This document shows, piece after piece, positions 11,196-21,572 of a stretch of DNA of 64,000 nucleotides. Both the position numbers and the translations under genes were made by a program. Within the stretch, counting starts at the first letter, position 1. Each line of letters starts with the position of its first letter. The notes under the pieces are model-generated. The model saw only the letters and a list, made by a program, of their open reading frames with translations. It was not told where the DNA came from and ran no database searches. Origin of the DNA: Guillardia theta CCMP2712 (taxonomy: Eukaryota; Cryptophyceae; Pyrenomonadales; Geminigeraceae); NCBI RefSeq assembly GCF_000315625.1, contig NW_005434576.1, positions 110,901-174,900 of the forward strand, given 5' to 3'.

Positions 11196-12732
11196 ATGGG
11201 CATCAAGGGACTGCGACAGGCCGTAGCGGCACACATGAGGGAGGGACATGTCAAGGAGATTGCCGGCAAGACTGTGGTGTGCGATGGACACGCATGGCTG
11301 CACAAGGCGGCGTTTGGATGCGCTTTTGACATTGCCATGGGCAAACCGACTGACAAGTACATCGAGTACTGCATGCACCTTGTGAACATGCTCAAGTTCT
11401 ATGGCGTCACCCCCATTATCGTGTTGGACGGGCGTTCTCTTCCCGGAAAGGCTCGCGTCAACAGCGAGCGAAATGCAAGGAGGGAGAGCCAGCGGGCGCT
11501 GGGCATGGAGCTGCTGCGCCGCGGGGATCGTTCAGGAGCCTTGAAGTGCTTGCAGCAGTCCATCCATGTGACGGCAGAGATGGCACATGCGTTCCATGCG
11601 CGCCTGCAGAGCGAGAAAGTGACATGCATCGTGTCGCCGTACGAGGCCGATGCACAGATGTCGTACATGGTGAGAAAGGGGATGGCTCAGGCTGTGATCT
11701 CGGAGGACAGCGACATGGTTCCCTTTGGGGTTGACATGATACTCTACAAGATGGACACGAGCGGGAGCTGCTGCATCTTCGAGAACAAGCCTCTCGGGGA
11801 GGGGAACAAGAAGTCAATGGACGTCAGCAAGCTGAGCGGAGACGCGAGGATCCATATGTGTATCCTTGCTGGGTGCGACTATCTACAGAGCATCCCAGGG
11901 ATTGGCATCCAGAAGGCCTACGGGCTGATCAGGGAGCACGGGGACGGAAAAAAGGCGATAGAGGCTCTGAGAAAGCATCCCAAGATGAAGGAGAAGGTAC
12001 CGGATGGGTACGAGGACGCGTTCGAGCGAGCGGAGAAGCTTTTCAAACACCAGTGGGTCTACGATATGGAGGAGAGGAAGTTGGTCAACATGACGCAAGT
12101 CCCGGAGGATCACGACGCTGCGCAGCTCGAGGAGATTATCGGGCAGAGGATGTCTGACGAGGACGCGTACAAGGTGTGCGAGGCAGGGACCCATCACCAC
12201 AAGACCCTCCAGCCCTTCTCCTCCTCCTCCTCCTCCACCAATACCACCTCGACCTCCTCTTCTTCCTCCAACAAACACGCTGCCCCCTCATCCTCTACCA
12301 CTTCCTCTCTGTCCTCCTTCTTCAAACCTGCAGGGACAGCAGGGAAAGAATCTAGTGCTGCCAACGGGGGGCAGATGAAGGAGCAGGGAAGGGCTCAAAA
12401 CGTTTCCTCCAAGGCAACAGGAAAGAAGAATACCTCCTCTCCTCCGAAACTCTTCAGACCCAAAACGCCGAACGCAGGAACAAATTCAACCTCCTTCTCC
12501 TCCGAGCTGCTGGCGATCATGCCAGACAAGCTTGACGATCCCCCGAGCAGCCTTGCGCAGGAGGATGGGCAAGCAGAGCTGCCTGAGGCTGATGATGACG
12601 TGGATCGTTCGAAATTTGAAGGAGCGGAGGAGGAGAATATGGAAAAGATGGAAACGGAGGAGTACAGCCATCAGGATATGGACCAGGAGGATGGGGAGGA
12701 GGAAGGAACCAAGAAGGCTCAAGAGGGTGCAA

Positions 12733-12804
<72 letters not shown>

Positions 12805-13337
12805 AAGTCAAGGAGCAGGAGCAGGAGAAGGAGAGGGAGAAGGAAGAACCCGTGGAGGCTTCGCTGGAGCATGGGGAGATGGAGGTGGATGTGATCGACC
12901 TCCTGCACTGCGAGGAGGTGAAGCGAGTGAAGCAAAAGGGAAGGCGATCTCCCTTGCAGAAAAGAACGGGAACAGGGTCGAGCAAGAAGATTTCGACACC
13001 TCCTACCGTCAGGAAACGGCAGGACGTGCTGAAGAACTTGTTCGCCAGGCCTGGCCAGCGGGACAAGGCGGAGGAGGGGAAGGCGGAGCAGAAGGAACAG
13101 AAAGGAGAAGCAAACACGGGAGGACAAGAGAAGAGTGTAGGGGACGACAGCGAAGTTACCTGCCGCGACAAGGAGGAGGCAGCAGTGGTTAGGATGAAGC
13201 CTTTGCATGCAAGGGCGGACAAAAGGACTGCAAGCAGGCCCGCGGCTGAGAGGTCGAGGAAGAAGCTCAGGAAGGAGGTGAAGGTGACGAGTGGGAAGGG
13301 ACCCATGGACGCCTTCCTGGTCGCCATGAACAAGTGA
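11196..13337 (+). CDS. EXO1: Exonuclease 1 (XPG/Rad2 family), intronless
   Basis: EXO1 is a 5'-3' exonuclease and flap endonuclease acting in mismatch repair, DNA-end resection and recombination. The 713-residue frame starts MGIKGLRQAV. Its N domain has VVCDGHAWLHKAAFG, FYGVTPIIVLDGRSLPGK and NARRESQRALG. Its I domain has SPYEADAQMSYM, VISEDSDMVPFGVDMILYKM and ILAGCDYLQSIPGIGIQKAY, so the acidic metal ligands are retained. From about residue 340 the tail is low complexity: Ser-rich, then acidic with an (Gln-Glu)n run encoded by a GAGCAG repeat (12735-12802), then basic patches. LSSFFKPAG (about residue 370) loosely resembles a PCNA-binding motif without the Gln, a weak inference. It is one of only a few intronless genes in this intron-rich window. 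Confidence 0.93.
12735..12802 (+). repeat. (GAGCAG)n hexanucleotide repeat inside EXO1
   Basis: About eleven head-to-tail GAGCAG units keep frame and encode alternating Glu-Gln in the disordered EXO1 tail. The opposite strand reads as Ser-Cys or poly-Leu in spurious frames. Confidence 0.9.
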
Positions 13338-13560
13338 AGACAGCGCTTGTCAACAATGAATATCTTACAGACTGAATCATCACAATACCTTCTCCTCCCC
13401 TCTTACTCCTTCCTCTTTCCTTTCTCCTGCTCCTCCCTCCACCCCTACTCTTGCTCCTGCTCCTGCTCCTGCTCTTTCTCGTCGAAGCTGAACCAGTTAA
13501 ACACCCTTGGCCTTTCCCCCTCCTCCTGATGCTTCAAGAGGTCTCGTCCTGCCCTGTCCT

Positions 13561-16500
13561 TCATGGCCACTTGAAGCTCGCTTCGTTGAGCACGACGTCT
13601 TCCGCAGTTAGAAATCTCAACACGTAGGGCGTGCCAGGTGCAGCTCGCAGCATCAAGTTTGCCTGCAATCTTCGTCATCCTCCTCCTCCTCCTCCTCCTC
13701 CTCCTCCTCCTCCTCCCTATCATCATCATCATCATCTTCACCACCACCATCCTCCTCCTCTATCCTCTTCTATCTCGACCTTCCTCTACCTCCCCTCCGC
13801 TCTTTTCCCGCTCCTCCTCTCGCAACTCACATGCTTGTTGCGATTCAATGTGATAGTCTGCTTCCCCGACGATCGCACGTTCTGATTCTCTCCGATCTTG
13901 ATGCTCCCTTGGGGCTCGGCGAGAGACGCTCCCTTCCTGTACAGACCGATCCACATGCCGCTCGAGGCTGCCGCTGCGGGCTGAACGTCCCACTCCACGT
14001 CCACCTGCAACTTCAGAGTCAAATCGCTCTCGAGGACCTTCAATGTCTTTCGCCTTCCTTCTCCTTCCTCCCCCTGGGTTGCGATCCCTGAACTCACCTC
14101 CCTGCGCCCCCTCCACGCTAACCATATTCATCTGCTCCTCTCCTACTCTCCGCTCTATCCCCACTCCCTCCTCCTGCTCCTGCGCCTCCCTGCCATCACC
14201 TCGAGCAACTTGGCATTGTAGCGATAGGCGTATTTCATGGAAACAGAGCCCACAACAACCTCAGCCGTCGCCTGCACCTTTCCGAGTGCCACCATGCCTG
14301 CAAGAAGGTTTCAGGAGGAGGAGTGCAAGAAATGTGTGAGAGAGAGCAGGCTGGGTGAAGGAGGGGAGGCCAGGACGAGGAAAGAGAGCAGAACAAGAAG
14401 AGAGGAGAGGAGGGAGGGAGGGAGGGAGGGAGGGAGGGAGGGAAGGAGGGAGAGAGGTGGGAGGGAGAGAGGTGGCAAGACCTAGAGTGTACGTTGCCGA
14501 TGGGATACCCGAGACGTCCAACGTCACGATCCCTTCCCGCTGACCCTCAACTGTCCCGAGCTTGTACCACGAGTCTCGCTGCTCGTTTTGGAAGAGACCG
14601 AACTCCTGAGAAGCAATGAGACCAGATGAGGGCAAGAAAGGAGACGAAGACGGAGGAGCAGAAAGGAGAGGAGGGTGAGGAGGAAGGGGGTTCTGGAGGA
14701 CTTGGAGGGGGAAGGGGAGGAGGGGAGGAGTAGACGGAGAAGGAGTAGGCGAAGGAGGAGAGGAGGAGGAGAAGGACAAACCTTGGAAGAAGGCGGGTTC
14801 GAGTCCTGCTCGAGAGGCATGCTAAACTCAGCCCTCAAAGTGCTGAAGCACAGGTGGGGAGCGACTAGCCGGACGGGCTGGGGTGTTGTGACGGTCTTGG
14901 CCGCCTCCTCTGCCTGCTGATTGTGCTTTGCCCGCAGCTTCTTCGCCTCTTCCTCGTCTTGCCATCGCTGAGCAAAACGTGTCCTCGATTCGGCAATGAA
15001 CTGAGCCGACAGAAGGTCAGCACTTCTACAACAGGAGGAGGAGGACAGAGGGGGGAGAAGAGGGTGGTGGTGGTGGTGGTGGTGGTGGTGGTGGTGGTGG
15101 TGGTGGTGGTGGTGGTGGAGGAGGAGGCCACCTTCTTCTTCGCGTCCTCCGCTGCCGGCTCTACGGCGCTGCATCGCTCCACCACCACCACGTCCGGCCA
15201 CAGGCGCTGCAGAGGGAGCTGATATCCCCTGCTGACCCCGAACTCGTTGCTTCCCAGGTACTTGGCATAGTACACCGCAAACTCCCCAGCTGGAAGAGGA
15301 GGCAGGGACAAGACCCCGGTGGAGGCGCAGGTGGACCCAGCAGCCCAGGAGCTCTTTCCCCCGCAGATGTGGAGGGGGTCCGACGCAGCTGCAGCCCACC
15401 CTCCTGCTGGGGTCCAGGGCGTGACGTCCTTGCGGAAGACCTTGGAGAGTGTGAGGCGAGGGAGAGCGAGGAAGAAGACGAAGAAGGGAGAGGGGAGAGC
15501 AAAACAGATGAGGAGTGATGGCGGCAAGACGAGGACGGGGAAGAAAGTGAACGGGACGAGGAGAGGAGGACGAGGAGAAGGAAGTTGGAACAAGCATAAA
15601 GGTTCCGCATCACCTGGACGTATCCACCAGGTACAAACTTCGCCTCCTCCTCCTGCAACGACCACGAGATGAAGGGTCTCTGCTCCGTTTTGCCCGTCTG
15701 CGTGCAGACAACGTTGGAACCGACCACGATCTTGTTCTCGCAGAGAGGGCCGAAGTGACCAGGACGGCACACGCAGGAGCACGTCCGAGGGTCGAGCTTT
15801 CCTCCCTCGCTGCATTTGAGGGAGCAAACACTGCAAGTGTCTCCCGTCCACTCCCCCTGGCAGCGGCAGCGGCAGCGCTTGTCCAGCTCAGCCCCGTTAG
15901 AGCAAACTTTAGACCCGCAGATCGAGGGCTTCTGGGGAGTGATGAACCACACGCTGTCATGCCAGAGAGGAGGAGAAGGAGGGGGAAGGGGAGGAGGAGG
16001 AGGAGGAGGAGGAGGAGGAGGAGGAGGAGAAGGAAGGGAATAGAAGAGGAAGCAAATGACAAGGAGGATTCAACAAGAGCAGAAGGATAAGAGGAAGAGG
16101 AGAAGAACGTCAGAAGAAGCAAGTCAACTGCCCTCCACCCTCTTACCCGAGGCTCTCAATTCCGCACTCGTCGACTCCCCTCTTGATCTTGAACCTTCCC
16201 TTGTCCCCCCATTTCTCTGACCAGGAGTTCTGAAGGAGCCAGTAGTCCTGCCCTGTCTCCTTATCCGTCCCCCACCCCACCATCATCACGGCATGACCCC
16301 CAGTCTTCCCTTGCGCGAGCGCCTCCTTGCTCGCCGAGTACACCCCACCCGTGTACGCCATGAAGTCCGAGTACACCCAGAACGCGGCGAAGACGGGCCC
16401 GTTGCTCAGAATCTCCGACTGGATCTGGCGGACGTTGTCTTGGATGACGCCGAGTGAAGAGGCCTTCACTGAGTAGTCCGGGCCGAGACTGCAGACGTCC

Positions 16501-18412
16501 GAGCAGGCTGGCCCTCCTCCTCCGACATCCTTGGCAAGATAGGGCATGCACCATCCGGGAACACGGCCGCTGGTGTACATCTGAGAGTAGCGACAAGTTA
16601 AGAGGAGGCAGAAGAGCGAACCGAGGGAGGGCATGAGGAGGAGGAAAGCCGGAGGAGGAGAGAGAGCCGGTGGTGGTGATAGTATTGGAGGAGAGTACGA
16701 GACTTCACCTGTTCGAAGGTATCGATCGCATTCCCGCCGCTGCATCCATCATTTGAATTGCAAGAAACCTGCTTTCATGTCAAACTGACATCGCGCCTTC
16801 TCAACTTCCTCACAATCTGCTGGGGACTCAGATCGATGTTGAACTGTCCTCCTGTCTGAGCACACAGGCGAGCCTGGAATCCGACTTCAGAGAAGCAGAA
16901 GAGACAGAAAAAGGAGAAAGAGAAGAAAAAGAGTGAAAACGAGGAAGAGGATGGGAGGAACGACGTCGAGGGACACAAGAGGAGGAAGACGATAACGATG
17001 ATCATGATTATGATGAGTACGAATAGGAGGGGGAGGAGAAGAGTTAGTGACCGAGTAGACTGCAGCAGCAGCGAAGGCATAACACGACCCGCAGCTCTTC
17101 TGGTCCTTGGGAGTGAAGGCCTTGCAGCTTGAGAACCTCTCTGAAGCGTCGTACTCATCTACAGCCATACGTCAACTGGCGTCCCAAGTCTGCAAGCCCG
17201 AGGGAAACCTGGAATGACTTCGAGCAGCAGCATCGTTGTCTGTTTCCTGATGCGCAGAACCTCGGACGCATTCGGAGGCTTGTACCCCAGGCTCGTCGGC
17301 TGTCGATCTTTGTATGCTGCCGGCCATGCGATCCCGTTGTTGGACCAGCTTGCGTTGTTCGGCCAGACCAGGTCCTGACCCCAATTGAGATTACCTGAGA
17401 TCCACTGTGTCAAAACAGAGGAGATACATAGTTGTCGATGATGAGAAGGACAAGGAAGAAGCGTGGGGGTAGCGGAGGATACAGGAAGAGGAGAGGGAGG
17501 GGAGGGGAGGGGAGAAGGAAGAGCACCATTGGAGGATGGCTGGGACGGAGGAGGTGACGAGGAGGGAGGAGCCTGCGGTCTTGGGATGTTCTCTGGTTGA
17601 TTCCTGGGCCATTCGATCTCATTCACATTGGAACCAGCAGCCGACTGGTTGCCTTGACAGGGGGATGGGTGCACTGATCTTATCTTGAACATGCCGAGAA
17701 GCTCTGGGATTTGGTCCTTGTGCCTCGTCGATGCTGGGACACGATCCTTGAAGGCTGGCAAGCGAACAACAGAGAGCGAGTAGATGTACTTGTCCTCCAC
17801 GAGCAGCGCCATCTTCATTCTGAAAGTTTTCATCAGTGTCCCATTGCAACCGTAATGGTTGGAAAGGAAGCTGGGCGGGGAGGGGAGGTTGGCAAGGTGG
17901 AATTTGGTGGTGGAGGAAAGGGTTTGCAGCTCATGACAACGGATGTGAACAGGGTCAGGAACGGTCGAGCAGCTTCACCTGTAACCGCCATCGATGATCC
18001 TTGCTTGGGCCGAGGTAATCTTGTAGTAAGAGTATCCTCGCATACCGCAGAGAGCTCTGTCCTGATTGATGCGGGCGAAGCAATACTCTCCTCCCTGCAC
18101 AGCTTCATCGCTGTTCGTATCGAGGACTCTGATCCCATCGAGGAGCGGATAGTCAGCCTCCTCCTCATTCACCTCAGTCGGAACGCCAGGGGTCTCCTGA
18201 GTCCAGTCCTTGACCCACATGGGGAGGAGCTCGCTTCCTCGTCGAGTGTCAGCGCGATCGTCTCTCATCCCAAGTCCGACCATGGCCACTGCAACTGCCG
18301 CCATTGAGAGACCGATGAGGAGGAGGGCAGCCTGCCGCCTCCTACCCCTCTGACCTTGAACATCAACAGGTGCCACAAGCTCCCTCCCCTCCCTTGTCCT
18401 CCCTCCTTCCAT
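13561..18412 (-). CDS. Membrane-anchored papain-family (C1) cysteine protease with EGF-like module and long C-terminal extension
   Basis: The protease core is clear. The oxyanion Gln and catalytic Cys lie in PKDQKSCGSCYAFAA (about 17075-17125), followed by a CSGG-type block near 16740, then the catalytic His in GGHAVMMVGWG and Asn in LLQNSWSEKWGDKG (16190-16310). The first exon (ATG 18412) has a basic segment and one hydrophobic span, ALLLIGLSMAAVAVAMVGLG, a likely type II signal anchor. It is followed by a long pro-region. After the core come Cys-rich EGF-like repeats (CRCQGEWTGDTCSVC, CSCVCRPGHFGPLC; about 15735-15920). Then come repeated beta-rich segments, including SSGMWIGLYRKG (about 13940). 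The C-terminus reads EDVVLNEASFKWP with stop at 13563-13561. Introns hold simple repeats. The location (secretory, lysosomal or cell surface) is inferred. The exon list for the C-terminal third is approximate. Confidence 0.82.
14406..14450. repeat. (GGGA)n tract in a protease intron
   Basis: Repeated GGGAGGGAGG on the plus strand lies within an intron of the minus-strand protease gene. Confidence 0.8.
15063..15120. repeat. (GGT)n trinucleotide repeat in a protease intron
   Basis: About 19 GGT units on the plus strand. The poly-His, poly-Thr and poly-Val frames seen here are artefacts of this repeat. Confidence 0.85.
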
Positions 18413-18533
18413 CCTTGACGACGATCGAGCACTCACTTCAGTCTGCTCCTCCTGGTCTTGTCCTCTTGTCTCTCCTTCACTTCCTCTCGCCCTTCCTCCC
18501 CTTCTCCCTCACCACAGCAAAACCCAATCTGCC
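18413..18533. promoter_or_regulatory. Putative 121-bp bidirectional promoter
   Basis: It lies between the start codons of two divergent genes, both encoding proteins with an N-terminal membrane span. It is strongly CT-rich on the plus strand, with no clear TATA box. Inferred from position only; upstream untranslated exons could change this. Confidence 0.4.
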
Positions 18534-20461
18534 ATGGCGCCAGAAATAGGAGGGTGCGAGGGGGGACGAGGGGTTTTGTGGGGATTGCGGGGGGATGTGG
18601 GTACCGCTATTTCGGGCATGGCGGGCAGAGCAAGGTGGGCAGCTACATGGTTGGCGCTGGCAGCGCTGGCGGCAATGGTGGTTCTGATAGCGCAAGGAGA
18701 CGGTGAAGGAAGGGAGAAGGTGAGCCCGTCCCTCCTGCTCCTGCTCCTGCTCTCCTCCCTCCCTCCCTTCCGTGTTCCGCCATCCCTTCGTTTCACCCTC
18801 CTTCCGCTCGGCAGCCTCTTGCGGCGTCTTGATCGCTCGTTTTCTCAGGGCTCCAGTCTGGCCGAGTACGACAAGTTTGGTATCCCAAAGGATGAAGCTG
18901 TTGACTCGCCCATCGACCACAAGCTACACCTCGAGAAGCAACTGCTGCAAACCGTAACTGAGCTCGGGAACGTTGACGGTTGTGCTGACATGTCGGTGTA
19001 GATCAAGGGTCTCCAGCAAAGGGTTGACGGCCTCTCGTCCGAGATGGAGAAGATCAAGGAATCTTCAGTGGGTAGCTCGCACAGCAAGGAAGGCGCGATG
19101 AAGCGCCTCTTGCACAAGCATCAAACACTGGAGAAGGATCGGTACGCGCCGGTAGTGGTTCCTGAGGAGAAGGAGAATGCGAGGAGACAGGAGGAGGAGC
19201 CGGCGCAAGGCGAGCAGGAGCAGATGGAGCAGGACCACCAGGAAGCAGCTGTCGAGGACAGACATGCGCCCAACCGTCAGCATGTTCGAGCGCAGGTTGC
19301 AAGGGAGCCGGTCATGTCGGTTGAGGGGCAGAGAGAAATGGACGAGATGATCGGCATGCAGATCGGGAAGGCGATCAGTCGAGCAGTGGCAGGAACTCTC
19401 AAGGAGGAGATCCACCACGTCCTCGTCTCCGAGTTGTCCAGAGAGAAGGCGGCGAAGGCTTCAAAGCATGTACCTGCGAAGCAGCAGCGCAACAACCAGC
19501 AGGTCGCCGCCAAAAGAAGCGCACCAAAGGAAGCCTATCCAGCAGCCACGTCGCCGCCTGTGAAAGTTGGTCATCCAGTCGAGGCCAAGAAGGCAGCAGC
19601 TGCTGTGGGAGCAGGAGGAGCTCGCAAGGTCGCAGCCTCGCAGGAGGAACCTGCTGCTGCAAATGCACAAGACCCGAGGAAGGAGCTCGACGAGCTTCAA
19701 TCCAAGGTGGAGACGTTGGCAGCAATGGAACGAGAGGCGCTGGACAACCTCCCGCAGGTCATGATGATGATGATGAGGAGGGGGAGGAGAAGGACAAGGA
19801 GTTGAGGGGATGGTGGTGGTGGTGGTGGAGGAGGAGGAGGAGGAAGAGGACGGGAAGAGAAATTTCGATGATAGCGAGGAGAGCGATGCTTTCAGCCAGC
19901 TGAATTCTTCGCAGGTAGAGAACAAGGAGGCTCTTGCCCGCTCCTCCATCGCCAGCACCCTTCAGTCCCTGAGGATAGCCAAGGACAGGTTAGCTTCCTG
20001 CTGGGGAGGAGCGGCGAGGCTGACGGAGGAGCAGGAGCGTGTTGGCGCAGCGAGCTGTGGATGACGATAAAGTGACATCGAACATGCAGCAGCTCAAGTT
20101 CGATCAGATGACCGCACAGCGCGCGACTGAGATCGAGGATGCGGTAAGAGGATGGAGAGAGCGGGATAGTGGATGGAGAGAACGGGGTGAGGGGGGTCGA
20201 AGGGAGACGGAGAGAGGAGGGAGGTGATGGAGGAGAGGAGGAAGGTGGTGGAGCTGACGTGACGGGCAGGTGAAGAGGGAGTTGCAGAAGGAGCTTCATC
20301 GGCAGGCGGAGCTGAAGCTGGAGGCAGAGAGAGGCCCGCTGCTCGCTCGGCGACTGCACCTGGCCAGGAAGGAGCTGAGGGAGGAGAAGGATAAGATGAA
20401 GAGATGGTCGGAGGAGCAGGAGGCGCAGAAGCTGGAGGAGAACATGAACTTTGCAGCCTGA
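18534..20461 (+). CDS. Single-pass membrane protein with long coiled coil, unknown function
   Basis: I do not recognise a family. ATG 18534 opens a 40-residue segment ending in the hydrophobic span WAATWLALAALAAMVVLIA, a signal anchor. An internal Met before GRARWAATW could alternatively make it a signal peptide. Exon 1 ends at GDGEGREK with donor GTGAGC (18721). Exon 2 gives GSSLAEYDKFGIPKDEAVDS and LHLEKQLLQTVTEL. A long exon from 19002 has IKGLQQRVDGLSSEMEKIKE and a Glu/Gln/Ala-rich helical region. Later exons give SSIASTLQSLRIAKDRL, NMQQLKFDQMTAQRATE and KRELQKELHRQAELKLEAE, ending EENMNFAA with stop at 20459-20461. It is divergent from the protease, with only 121 bp between start codons, so the two may share a promoter. 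Confidence 0.65.
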
Positions 20462-20642
20462 GGAGGAGGAGAGCTGGGTGTTCACTTGATATTGTTTGTC
20501 TTGTTTCTCTGTCTCGTCCCTTTTCCTTCCGCTTGCTCCCTCTCACTTATCTGTAATCCTTTTCTTCTTCTCTTCTCCTCTCTTCCCTTCTGTCTCTCTA
20601 TCTCTTTCTGTCTTTCTTTAAACTTTTTTAAAAAATTGCTTA

Positions 20643-21525
20643 TCATCCCGCCTTCCCGCATATCGCGAGCTGATGGAGGAACTGAAGAGCAGGAGGCGAG
20701 AAGGTGAGAAGGGTGAAAGCACCATGAGATTAGGAACGATGCAGAAATCGTGGATTCGAGTGCATATGGAAGGTGGATGAAGTGGAGGAGGAGGAGGAAG
20801 AGGAGGAGGAAGAGACAAACAGTGTCAGTTCCGCAAGGAAGAGAGGAATATCGACCTGATCGGGGCTAATCATGTCCGTCGTTCCATAGCAACTGGAAAC
20901 TCCAACCTGAAGCAGGAAGTAAGGGAGGACGGAGAGAGCAGGCGAAGCAAGGAGAGGAGGCGGAGGCGGAGGGAGGGGGGAGTAGGGGATGCGAGAAGTA
21001 GGAGGGAGGAGGGGGAGAGGGAAGGAGAATCACCTGGTCCAGCGCCTTCCGTATGTCCATCATCTCAACGAAATTGCCACCGCCGTTGACGAAGACCATG
21101 GCATGCGTGACATCCGCGAGGGCATCACTGACTGAAGTCAGCAGGAGGTGGAGGGGAGTGGAGAGCAGGGAGGAGGGATGAAAGTGAGTAAGTGAGAGAG
21201 CAGGGAGGAAGGGAGAGAGAGCAGGGAGGAAGGGGGAGAGAGCAGGGGAGAGATCAAGGGAGAGAAGGAGCCGGGGAGAACGAGAAGGGGGAGGGAGGCA
21301 GGAGAGGAGAAAATGCGGGAAATACCAAATCCTCATCTCATGGAAAGGATCGAAGGAGACGAAATTTCGGGAGATTTCTGCCTCTACGGAGGAGGGAAGT
21401 TTTTCATCCCCTCTCCCCTTTGCGCCTCCTCTCTCCATTCTCTCCTGCAGCGCATCTTGAAGCTGGATGACGAGCTGCCGTACCATCCTTGCCAGCGAGC
21501 TCTGCGCCGCGTCAGCAACTTGCTT

Positions 21526-21572
<47 letters not shown>

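Noticed and set aside
12486-13333. Long minus-strand open frames opposite EXO1 (poly-Leu and Ser/Cys-rich)
   Set aside because: They mirror the GAGCAG repeat and codon bias of EXO1. They have no recognised domain and EXO1 on the plus strand is unambiguous.
14524-15952. Long minus-strand frames with poly-His, poly-Thr and Pro/Ser runs
   Set aside because: They run through the (GGT)n intron and neighbouring introns of the protease gene. Only the short exon pieces inside them are used.
20866-21486. Treating the 206-residue minus frame as a separate gene
   Set aside because: Its meaningful pieces (AMVFVNGGGNFVEMMD and MVRQLVIQLQDALQERME) are exons of the SM-family gene. The rest is repeat-rich intron.
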